35,836 nucleotides of DNA from an uncultured Pseudomonadota bacterium (GTDB lineage Bacteria > Myxococcota_A > UBA9160 > PR03), in the NCBI GenBank assembly GCA_900696485.1, contig CAADGG010000043.1:1-35836 (forward strand), in the 5' to 3' direction. Made by a program: the position numbers and the translations under genes. The stretch's first letter is position 1. Every line of letters starts with the position of its first letter. The notes under the pieces are model-generated. The model was not told the origin of the DNA. It did no database searches and saw nothing but the letters and a program-made list of their open reading frames with translations. Shown here piece after piece: positions 1 through 7,522 of this stretch.

Positions 1-49
1 CGAACCGGGCGCGCGCCTCGATCCGGTGGAGGCGCTGCGATATGAGTGA
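1..49 (+). CDS. 3' end of LolC/LolE-type lipoprotein-release permease (partial)
   Basis: Read from base 2, the window opens with a short frame ending in RLDPVEALRYE and a TGA at 47-49. This is the characteristic C-terminus of LolC/LolE inner-membrane permeases, and lolD follows directly, as expected. Only 15 residues are visible, so the identification rests on this motif and the neighbour. The fragment lies in a 73-bp tandem duplication. A second copy of the same tail (75-122) is read in another frame and is probably not translated as part of the permease. Confidence 0.6.
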   Translation, partial: EPGARLDPVEALRYE

Positions 50-114
50 CGCGCGTCTGGCCCGCTGGTTCATCGAACCGGGCGCGCGCCTCGATCCGGT
101 GGAGGCGCTGCGAT

Positions 115-127
<13 letters not shown>
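1..127 (+). repeat. 73-bp tandem duplication at the lolC-lolD junction
   Basis: Bases 1-54 recur exactly at 74-127, a period of 73 bp, with 19 bp of spacer (55-73). The repeat contains the permease tail, its stop and the first codons of lolD. Because 73 is not a multiple of three, the copies are in different frames: the first copy already carries an ATG (42) that opens a 26-codon frame ending at the second TGA (120-122), while the true lolD start is the ATG at 115. It may be a real small duplication or an assembly artefact, because it sits at the very edge of the window. Confidence 0.9.
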
Positions 128-813
<686 letters not shown>

Positions 814-863
814 CTGTGCCGATAAATCCCCGTCGCTCCGAAGAAAACCGTTCCGGCGCGGGC

Positions 864-892
864 TTGCCCCCGCGCTGGCTGCCATCTAGAAT
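864..892 (+). promoter_or_regulatory. Predicted sigma70-type promoter of bamA
   Basis: A TTGCCC box (864-869) is followed after exactly 17 bases by TAGAAT (887-892), which is 4/6 and 5/6 to the sigma70 consensus. It lies between the lolD stop and the preferred bamA start, so transcription would begin near 899. This supports starting BamA downstream (TTG 969) rather than at 810. It also implies that bamA and the lipid A genes can be transcribed independently of lolCD. Confidence 0.5.
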
Positions 893-968
893 GCGCCGCC
901 GGACCCCTGCTCGCCTCCTGCGCCGTCGTGGCCTCGCTTTCGAGGGGCCGTCCAGATCGGAGGACCGC

Positions 969-3900
969 TTGCGCGCCGAACGTCCGGAGTCCCGCGTCGC
1001 GGGTGCTCAGCAGCGGTGGCTCGTTCACAGCGCGGTGTCGGCGCTCGTGATCGCGCTGGGGATCGGCATCGGGATCGTGGCGGCGGCGCCGGCGGCACAC
1101 GCCCAACCGCCGGCCGTCAAGGTCCTGGTCGCCGTGCTGCCGTTCCAGGTGCACAGCGAGCAGGACCTCTCGCCGCTGGTCGGCGAACTCGCCGGGCAGT
1201 TGACCGCACGGCTCGAGGCGAGCGGCCGGATCCGCGTCGTCGATACCGTCGTGGTCCGCGAGGCGCTGGTCGCGCACCTCTCCGGCGAGAGCACCGACGC
1301 CATGTTGCGCGAGCTGGCGCGCGAGGTCGGGGCGCAGTGGGTCGTGCAGGGCAGCCTCACCGAGCTGGCCGGCGCCTACAGTCTCGACGTGCGCGTGACG
1401 CCGGCCGGCGAGACGATTCCGTCGCGCACGATGGTGTTCACCGCCGACGACACGAGTGCGTTGCGCGGACGGGTGGAGGAACTCTCCGATCGCGTACTCG
1501 AGATCGTCTCGGGAGACGAGGTGCCGGGCGGGCGGGTCCTCGAGGTGCGCATCGAGGGGGCGGCGGGTCAGGAGGACGCCATCCGCCGCGAGTTGCTCGT
1601 CCAGCCGGGGCGCTCCTTCGACGGCGATGCGATGCGCGCCGACGTCGAGCGACTGCGGACGCGTCCCGGCTTCGCCAGCGCCGAATCCGAGACCGAGCGC
1701 GGGCCCGAAGGCGTCGTCGTCACGTATCGACTGGTCGCGTCGGAACGCATCCTCGGCACGCCGGAGACGGCGAGCGCCGGCGGGGACCGGATCGCCGAGA
1801 TCCGGATCCAGGGCAACCGGCGCATCGAAGCGGATGCCATCCGCGCCCGCATCGCGACGCAGCCGGGCGATCGCTACGACGCGGCGCGCATCGCCGAGGA
1901 CGTGCGCCAGATCCATGCCCTCGGCTTCTTCGAGAACGTCCGCGTGCTCGCGGCGCAGACGCCGGACGGGCGCGTCCTCACCTTCGAGATCGAAGAGAAT
2001 CCGGTGGTCCGGCAGATCACGATCGCCGGCAACGACTCGATCGATGCCGATCGGATCCGCGATCAGCTCACGCTCACCACCGGCGCCACGCTGGATCTCC
2101 CGCTGCTGCACGAGAACCGCGACCGCATCGAGGCGCTGTACCGCGCCGAGGGCTACTACCAGGCGCGCGTGAGCCATGAGGTCTCGACGCTGCCGAACGA
2201 CGCCGTCGCGGTGAATTTCGAGGTCAACGAGGGCCGCAAGCTGCGGCTGCGCGAGATCCACTTCGAGGGCAACGAGCACTTCTCGGACAAGGAACTGGCC
2301 GCCGGCCTGCGGACCAAGCGCTGGCGTTTCTGGTCCTACGCGACCCGCTTTCTCGACAAGTCCGGGACCTATGCCGAGCCGATCTTCATGCAGGACCTGC
2401 AGACGGTCGAGCGCAAGTACACCGACGCGGGATTCCTGCGCGTCGAGGTCGGGGATCCCGAAGTCACGACGGAGAAGGACGGGCTGATCGTGACGGTGCC
2501 GGTGACGGAGGGCGGACGCTATCGCGTCGGCAGCCTCGATGTGAGCGGCGATGTGACCGTCACCGGCGAGGAGCTGAAGCCCGAGTTCAAGCTCACGAAG
2601 GACGAGTGGTTCAACCGCACGCACCTCAGCCAGGACGTCGACCAGGTGACGCGTCGCTACACGGATCGCGGCTACTTCTACGCCAGCGTGAACCCGCTCA
2701 CGCAGGTGGACGAAGTCGGCAAGACCGTCGACGTGACCTTCGACGTGCAGAAGGGCCCGCTGTATTTCGTCCGAGAGATCGATATCAAGGGAAACACGCG
2801 AACCATCGACCGGGTGGTTCGGCGCGAGATGCAATTGGTGGAGGGGGAGCTCTACTCCGCGCGCAAGCTCCAGGTCTCGCAGGCGCGTCTCAACGGACTC
2901 GGATTCTTCGAAGAGGTGAACTTCGAGCCGACCCGCACCGAGGACCCGGCGGCGCTCGACCTCGACGTGTCGGTGGTGGAGAAATCGACCGGCGCCATCT
3001 CCCTGGGGGCCGGCTTCTCGACGGCGGACTCGCTGGTCGTGTCCGGCAGCGTCAACCAGGCGAACCTGTTCGGGCGCGGCTACGGCGTGCAGCTCGCGGC
3101 CGACATCGGCGGCCGCCGCGACCGGCTGAACGCGCAGTTCGTGAACCGGCGGCTCTTCGACAGCGAGTTCGGCCTGGCGGCCTCGGCGGTCCGCACCAAC
3201 GTGTTCTTCGAGGACTTCGAGCAGACCAGCACCGGCATCGACCTGAACCTCAGCCGCTCGCTCGACGAGGCCGGCCAGCAGCGCGCGTTCCTGCGCTACT
3301 CGTACAACATTCGGGAAATCGACGCCGACGACAACATCACGGCTGCGGCGCCGATCTTCCGCGAGTTCCTCGAAGACAGTACCGATACCAGCCTGCTCGG
3401 CCTGTCGTACCGCATCGATACCCGCAATGACCGCGTGCTGCCGACGGCGGGCTACGAGGCCGGCATCTCGCTCGAGGGCGCCGGGCTCGGGGGTTTCACG
3501 AAGTTCGCCCGGATCGAGACGCGTGCGGCGCTGTATCGCGGCATCCCGGACTGGCTGCCGATCCCGCTGCGCGAGCGCTCGTCGGTGGTGTTCGCCGCGC
3601 GGCTCGGGTACACGCTGCCGTTCAACGATGTGTCGGACTTCGACAGCCCCAATGTTCTCCCGAGCGCGTTCCTCAGCGCGGAATCGAAGCCGCTCGACCA
3701 GATCGCCGACGACCTCAAGCTCCCGCTCTCCGAGCGCTACTTCCTCGGAGGCCTCGGGACGTTTCAGCTGCGCGGGTACAAGGCCCGTTCGGTGGGGCCG
3801 CGCCGAGCGATCGTCCAGGAGGGGAGGACCCTCGAAGGGAATGGAACGGGCGCGTTCTCGCCGGTCAACTTCAACCCTGTCACGGGCCTTTGCGGCTCGA

Positions 3901-4247
3901 GTTCGGGCTGCAACTCCCTCGACGACGAGGACGACGACGATTTCGACAACCTCGACGACACCGACGTCGTCGGCGGCAGCCAGTTCATCTCGCTGACCAC
4001 CGAGTACCGCTTCCCGATTTCCGAGGCGCTCGGCCTCGTCGGCATCCTGTTCTTCGACGCCGGCGATGCGATGGCCGAAGACGAGTTCCTGTTCGACGCG
4101 ACCGAGTGGCGCTTCGGCACCGGCTTCGGCGCGCTGTGGTTCTCGCCGTTCGGGCCGCTGCAGGCGTTCGTCGGCATTCCGCTCAACCCGCTCTCGGTCG
4201 AGGACAACTACGTCTTCGAGTTCTCCGTGGGCGGCTCCGCTCTCTAA
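969..4247 (+). CDS. bamA: BamA, outer-membrane protein assembly factor with extra N-terminal domain
   Basis: This is an Omp85-family insertase, the core of the BAM complex. TTG 969 is preferred: a CGGAGG ribosome site lies at 958-963, a promoter lies just upstream, and a signal peptide follows (hydrophobic segment about 22-40, cleavage after AHA at residue 45). The frame is open back to 810 but that stretch holds the promoter. The product has 1092 residues, longer than the usual 760-900. Residues about 50-185 form a TolB-N/FlgO-like domain beginning VAVLPFQV. Six POTRA-like units then start near 189, 273, 345, 423, 516 and 598, one more than the usual five. The barrel runs from about 675 to the end, with the loop-6 motif LRGYK (R935). 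Oddities are an acidic insert (985-999) near two cysteines, and a last residue Leu rather than the usual aromatic. Assignment is secure; the start is likely but unproven. Confidence 0.93.
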   Translation: MRAERPESRVAGAQQRWLVHSAVSALVIALGIGIGIVAAAPAAHAQPPAVKVLVAVLPFQVHSEQDLSPLVGELAGQLTARLEASGRIRVVDTVVVREALVAHLSGESTDAMLRELAREVGAQWVVQGSLTELAGAYSLDVRVTPAGETIPSRTMVFTADDTSALRGRVEELSDRVLEIVSGDEVPGGRVLEVRIEGAAGQEDAIRRELLVQPGRSFDGDAMRADVERLRTRPGFASAESETERGPEGVVVTYRLVASERILGTPETASAGGDRIAEIRIQGNRRIEADAIRARIATQPGDRYDAARIAEDVRQIHALGFFENVRVLAAQTPDGRVLTFEIEENPVVRQITIAGNDSIDADRIRDQLTLTTGATLDLPLLHENRDRIEALYRAEGYYQARVSHEVSTLPNDAVAVNFEVNEGRKLRLREIHFEGNEHFSDKELAAGLRTKRWRFWSYATRFLDKSGTYAEPIFMQDLQTVERKYTDAGFLRVEVGDPEVTTEKDGLIVTVPVTEGGRYRVGSLDVSGDVTVTGEELKPEFKLTKDEWFNRTHLSQDVDQVTRRYTDRGYFYASVNPLTQVDEVGKTVDVTFDVQKGPLYFVREIDIKGNTRTIDRVVRREMQLVEGELYSARKLQVSQARLNGLGFFEEVNFEPTRTEDPAALDLDVSVVEKSTGAISLGAGFSTADSLVVSGSVNQANLFGRGYGVQLAADIGGRRDRLNAQFVNRRLFDSEFGLAASAVRTNVFFEDFEQTSTGIDLNLSRSLDEAGQQRAFLRYSYNIREIDADDNITAAAPIFREFLEDSTDTSLLGLSYRIDTRNDRVLPTAGYEAGISLEGAGLGGFTKFARIETRAALYRGIPDWLPIPLRERSSVVFAARLGYTLPFNDVSDFDSPNVLPSAFLSAESKPLDQIADDLKLPLSERYFLGGLGTFQLRGYKARSVGPRRAIVQEGRTLEGNGTGAFSPVNFNPVTGLCGSSSGCNSLDDEDDDDFDNLDDTDVVGGSQFISLTTEYRFPISEALGLVGILFFDAGDAMAEDEFLFDATEWRFGTGFGALWFSPFGPLQAFVGIPLNPLSVEDNYVFEFSVGGSAL

Positions 4248-4261
4248 CCGATTCTGCCACC

Positions 4262-4284
4262 GCGGAGCGGCCCGGCCGCTCCGC
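4262..4284 (+). other. Hairpin between bamA and skp
   Basis: GCGGAGCGG (4262-4270) and CCGCTCCGC (4276-4284) form a perfect 9-bp stem with a 5-base loop. No T-run follows and skp starts 15 bases later. An mRNA-stabilising or partial attenuating hairpin in a continuous operon is likelier than a full terminator. Confidence 0.45.
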
Positions 4285-4299
4285 TCTCGGGAGTTCCGT

Positions 4300-4821
4300 A
4301 TGCGCGTAGCGATTCGTTCCCTTCTGCTCGCCGTGGGGATGCTGGCGTGGGCCGGTGCGGCCCACGCCGAGGACAGCATCCGCATCGCGGTCGTCGACAT
4401 CGATCAGGCCGTCAACGCGACGGACCAGGGCAAGCAGGCCCGCGACGAGCTGGTGAAGAAGCGCAAGGCCGCCGAAGCCCAGCTCAAGCCGATGATGGAG
4501 AAGGGCAAGGCGATGGCCGAGGAGCTCCAGAGCAAGCGCTTCGTGCTCTCCGAGGAGGCGCTGTACCAGAAGCAGCTCGATCTCGCCGAGCTCCAGAACG
4601 ACGCCCGGGCCCGGATGGCCGAGCTGGAGGGCCAGTACAAGGTCGATTCCGAGCGGCTCGTGGGTCCCCTGCGCCAGAAGCTGATCGAGATCATCAACGA
4701 GATCGGCAAGAGCGAAGGCTTCACGCTGATCCTCGAGCGCAACACGCCGGGTGTGCTGTACTCGCGCGAGGCGCTCGACATCACCGACATGGTCATCAAG
4801 CGCTTCAACAAGAAGCGCTGA
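4300..4821 (+). CDS. skp: Skp/OmpH-family periplasmic chaperone
   Basis: The product has 173 residues. A signal peptide ends at AHA (residues about 1-25). A short strand IRIAVVDIDQAVN opens the Skp core, followed by a long charged coiled-coil region (about 45-125) that forms the tentacle helices, and a closing strand with GFTLILERN. Skp binds unfolded outer-membrane proteins in the periplasm and hands them to BamA, which is encoded immediately upstream. ATG 4300 has a GGGAG ribosome site at 4289-4293 and leads straight into the signal peptide. The longer open frame upstream overlaps the bamA 3' end and is not needed. Confidence 0.93.
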   Translation: MRVAIRSLLLAVGMLAWAGAAHAEDSIRIAVVDIDQAVNATDQGKQARDELVKKRKAAEAQLKPMMEKGKAMAEELQSKRFVLSEEALYQKQLDLAELQNDARARMAELEGQYKVDSERLVGPLRQKLIEIINEIGKSEGFTLILERNTPGVLYSREALDITDMVIKRFNKKR

Positions 4822-4830
4822 GCCGGGCGC

Positions 4831-5607
4831 GTGCCGCGCATCCACCCCAGCGCGATCGTCGATCCGGCCGCCAAGCTGGCGGATGACGTCGAGGTGGGTC
4901 CGCTCTCGTGTGTCGGGCCCGAGGTCGAGCTGGGCCCCGGGGTCGTCATCGGGAGCCAGGTCAGCATCGTCGGTTGCACGCGCGTGGGCGCGCGCACGCG
5001 CGTGCACCCGTTCGCGGCGCTCGGCGGGGATCCGCAGGACCGGAGCTTCGCCGGCGCGCGCACGCGGCTCGAGATCGGCGCCGACAACGTGATCCGCGAG
5101 CATGCGACGATCCACGTCGGGACGCCGCAGGGCGGCGGCTGCACGCGGATCGGCGACGACAACCTGATCATGAACGGCGCGCACGTCGCGCATGACTGCC
5201 AGGTCGGCTCGCACGTGATCGTGGCCAGCTTCGTCGGTCTGGCCGGGCACGTCGTCGTCGAGGACTACGCCGTGCTCGGCGCCTACACGGGGGTGCACCA
5301 GTTCGCCCGGGTCGGGGAGTCCGTGATGAGCGCCGCCAACTCGATGCTCTCCCGCGATGCGCCGCCCTTTGCGATGGTGGCCGGCGACCGGGCGCGGCTG
5401 GTCGGGCTGAACGTCGTGGGCCTGCGCCGCCGGGAGCTGTCCGACGCGGCGTTGCCGGGCCTCAAGCACGCCTTCCATCTGCTGTTCGCGTCGAAGTTGC
5501 GCCTCGACGTGGCGCTCGCGCGGGTGCGCGAGGAGCTGCCGGACGTGCCGGAGGTCGAGCGCCTGCTGCGCTTCCTCGAAGGCTCGACGCGCGGCTTCTG
5601 CCGGTAG
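4831..5607 (+). CDS. lpxA: LpxA, UDP-GlcNAc (or UDP-GlcNAc3N) acyltransferase
   Basis: LpxA catalyses the first step of lipid A synthesis: transfer of a 3-hydroxyacyl chain from ACP to the sugar nucleotide in the cytoplasm. The 258 residues show left-handed beta-helix hexapeptide repeats (about 1-185) and a helical C-terminus with the GLRRREL and STRGF segments. The catalytic His is H121 in NGAHVAHD (E. coli H125 by alignment from memory). Other conserved histidines are visible in LAGHV and VHQF. At the position matching E. coli G173, part of the acyl-length ruler, the residue appears to be Ala, and Val appears where E. coli has E200; both suggest altered chain or sugar preference (inference). 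GTG 4831 lies 9 bases after the skp stop. lpxD and fabZ, often found between skp and lpxA, are absent here. Confidence 0.95.
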   Translation: MPRIHPSAIVDPAAKLADDVEVGPLSCVGPEVELGPGVVIGSQVSIVGCTRVGARTRVHPFAALGGDPQDRSFAGARTRLEIGADNVIREHATIHVGTPQGGGCTRIGDDNLIMNGAHVAHDCQVGSHVIVASFVGLAGHVVVEDYAVLGAYTGVHQFARVGESVMSAANSMLSRDAPPFAMVAGDRARLVGLNVVGLRRRELSDAALPGLKHAFHLLFASKLRLDVALARVREELPDVPEVERLLRFLEGSTRGFCR

Positions 5608-5621
5608 CGCAGGCCGGCGCC

Positions 5622-6575
5622 GTGGCGGGCACGCTGGGAGTCGTCGCCGGAGAGGGACGGCTGCCGTTCGAGGTCGTGCGCGGCGCGCGACGGGCCGGCC
5701 GACGGGTCTGGGTCGCCGCGTTGCGCGGCTTCGCGGATCCCCGCCTCGAGGACGAGGCCGAGCGCTGCGCCTGGCTGCACGTCGGGGAGGTCGGCGCGTT
5801 GCTCGCCGGGCTGCGCGCCGAGGGAGTGCGCGAGATCGTGCTGTGCGGTCTGGTGCCGAAGGCGCTGCTGTTCGCCGACCCCTCGTTGGTCCGGCTCGAC
5901 GCCGTGGCGCTGCAGTGGCTGGCCGGCCTGCGCGATCGGCGCGACGATGCGTTGCTGCGCAGGCTGGCCGACGCGCTCGAGGCGGAGGGCTTCCGCGTGC
6001 TGTCGCAGTCCGCCTACACCCACGAACTGCTGGCGCCGGAAGGCGCGCTCGGCGGCCTGCCGCCGACGCCGGAGCAGCGCGCGGAGGTGGAGTTCGGCTG
6101 GCCGATCGCGAAGGCGATCGGCCGGCTCGACATCGGACAGACGCTGATCGTGCGCGAGCGCACGGTCCTGGCGGTCGAAGCGATCGAGGGCACCGATGCG
6201 GCGATCCGGCGCGGCGCCGCGCTCGGGGGCGGCGATGTGTCGGTGCTGAAGGTCTCGAAGCCGAACCAGGACGCACGGCTCGATGTCCCGGTGATCGGAC
6301 CCGAGACGATCGTGACGCTGGCGGCGGCGGGCGCCCGTCTGCTCGCCGTCGAGGCCGGCCGCACACTGGTGTTGGAGCGGGCGGCGCTCGTATCGGCCGC
6401 CGACGCCGCCGGCATCTGCGTCCTCGGCGTGCCGACGGGCGGGCTCGGAGCCGGCGCCGCCAAGCCGGCGGGAGCCGGCGCCGCCGAGCCGGCGCGAGCC
6501 GGCGCCGTCGAGCCGGCGGGAGCCGGCGCCCCCGAGTCGGCGCGCCCCGGCTCCGGTGGCTCCGGGACACCGTGA
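5622..6575 (+). CDS. lpxI: LpxI, UDP-2,3-diacylglucosamine pyrophosphatase
   Basis: LpxI hydrolyses UDP-2,3-diacylglucosamine to 2,3-diacylglucosamine 1-phosphate (lipid X) plus UMP. It is an alternative to LpxH known from Caulobacter and many alpha- and deltaproteobacteria. The family (DUF1009) is recognisable from GLVPKALLF, the LSQSAYTHELLAP segment and the conserved block KPNQDARLDVPVIGPET, whose Asp at about residue 221 corresponds to the catalytic Asp region. The protein has 317 residues, longer than the usual about 270-285. The excess is a C-terminal tail (about 277-317) made of four 8-residue Ala/Gly/Pro repeats. Start GTG 5622 lies 14 bases after lpxA. The stop overlaps the next ATG (ATGA). 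Confidence 0.93.
   Translation: MAGTLGVVAGEGRLPFEVVRGARRAGRRVWVAALRGFADPRLEDEAERCAWLHVGEVGALLAGLRAEGVREIVLCGLVPKALLFADPSLVRLDAVALQWLAGLRDRRDDALLRRLADALEAEGFRVLSQSAYTHELLAPEGALGGLPPTPEQRAEVEFGWPIAKAIGRLDIGQTLIVRERTVLAVEAIEGTDAAIRRGAALGGGDVSVLKVSKPNQDARLDVPVIGPETIVTLAAAGARLLAVEAGRTLVLERAALVSAADAAGICVLGVPTGGLGAGAAKPAGAGAAEPARAGAVEPAGAGAPESARPGSGGSGTP
6450..6545 (+). repeat. Four tandem 24-bp repeats in the lpxI 3' end
   Basis: Four consecutive 24-bp units (6450-6473, 6474-6497, 6498-6521, 6522-6545), each beginning GCCGGCGCC except for small changes, encode the peptides AGAAKPAG, AGAAEPAR, AGAVEPAG and AGAPESAR. The unit is a multiple of three, so copy-number change would keep the frame. The units carry GCCGGC palindromes and could form strong hairpins in mRNA just before the next gene. 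Confidence 0.95.
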
Positions 6576-7522
6576 TGAGTCGGCTGCGGCTGCTGGTCGT
6601 CGGCGCGGGGCACATGGGCGGACTTCATGCGCGCAAGATCGCATCGCTGCCGGACGAGTTCGAGCTGGTGGGCGTCAGCGATCACCATCTCGACCGGGCG
6701 ACGGCGCTGGCCACGCCGCTCGGCGCGCGCGCGGCCGCCGACCCGCTGGGCCTCGCGGAGCGGGCCGACGCCGCGGTCGTCGCGGTGCCGACCGTCGCCC
6801 ACGCGAGCGTGGTGCGCGCGTTGCTGGCGGCCGGCCTCGACGTGCTGGTGGAGAAGCCGATCGCCGCCACGTTGGCGGAGGCGGAGGCGTTGCTCGCGCA
6901 GGCCCGCGCGGCCGGCCGAGTGCTGGTGGTCGGGCACATCGAGTGGCACAACCCTGCGTTGCGCGCGATGCGTCCGCGCATCCATCGACCCCGCTTCGTC
7001 GAGGCGCACCGCATGGGTCCGTTTCCGAGCCGTGCGACCGACGTCGACATCGTGCGGGATCTGATGATCCACGATCTCGACGTGGTCCAGCGACTGGTCG
7101 GCGAGGAGCCAGACGCGGTCGAAGGCGTCGGCGTCCCGGTGCTGTCGGCACAGCTCGACATCGCGAATGCGCGGCTGCGCTTCCCGGGCGGCTGCGTCGC
7201 GAACTTCACCGCGAGTCGCGTTTCGCCGACCCCGCTGCGCAAGATCCGCTTCTTCCAGGCCGACGGCTATTTCTCGATCGACTTCCTCGAGCGCACGGCG
7301 CTGATCGTCCGGCGGACGGCCGCGCCGGGTGGCGAGCCGCGCATCGACGTCGAGCCGCTTCGTTTCGACCCCGAGGATGCGCTGGCGGCAGAGCTGCGGG
7401 CGTTCGCGGCGGCCGTTCGGGCCGGCGGCGATGACAGCGACAGTGCCGAGGCGGGGCTGCGCGCGCTGCGCACTGCGCTGCGCGTCATCGACGCGACGCC
7501 AGCGCCCGAGGCGCTGGTCTGA
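6575..7522 (+). CDS. Gfo/Idh/MocA-family NAD(P)-dependent oxidoreductase, GnnA-like
   Basis: This 315-residue protein has an N-terminal Rossmann fold with VGAGHMGG (residues 9-16), the family motif EKP (93-95) at the edge of the nicotinamide site, and a C-terminal alpha/beta domain containing HDLDVVQ, the position of the family's catalytic histidine region. It is coupled to lpxI (ATGA) and to lpxB (TGATG). In lipid A clusters of Acidithiobacillus and Leptospira, a protein of this family (GnnA) oxidises the 3-OH of UDP-GlcNAc so that GnnB can aminate it, giving N-linked acyl chains. Location supports a GnnA-type role but no gnnB aminotransferase is present in the window, so the exact substrate is unproven. 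Confidence 0.8.
   Translation: MSRLRLLVVGAGHMGGLHARKIASLPDEFELVGVSDHHLDRATALATPLGARAAADPLGLAERADAAVVAVPTVAHASVVRALLAAGLDVLVEKPIAATLAEAEALLAQARAAGRVLVVGHIEWHNPALRAMRPRIHRPRFVEAHRMGPFPSRATDVDIVRDLMIHDLDVVQRLVGEEPDAVEGVGVPVLSAQLDIANARLRFPGGCVANFTASRVSPTPLRKIRFFQADGYFSIDFLERTALIVRRTAAPGGEPRIDVEPLRFDPEDALAAELRAFAAAVRAGGDDSDSAEAGLRALRTALRVIDATPAPEALV

Noticed and set aside
6450..6545. CRISPR-like repeat array in lpxI
   Set aside because: The units are contiguous without spacers, in frame and protein-coding; a minisatellite rather than CRISPR.
4183..6615. Long open frame (810 codons) on the minus strand opposite skp, lpxA and lpxI
   Set aside because: Arginine/proline-rich translation with no domain signal, antisense to well-recognised genes; a by-product of high GC with few stop codons. 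The same applies to the other long antisense frames at 6014-8314, 8315-10891 and 31453-34992.
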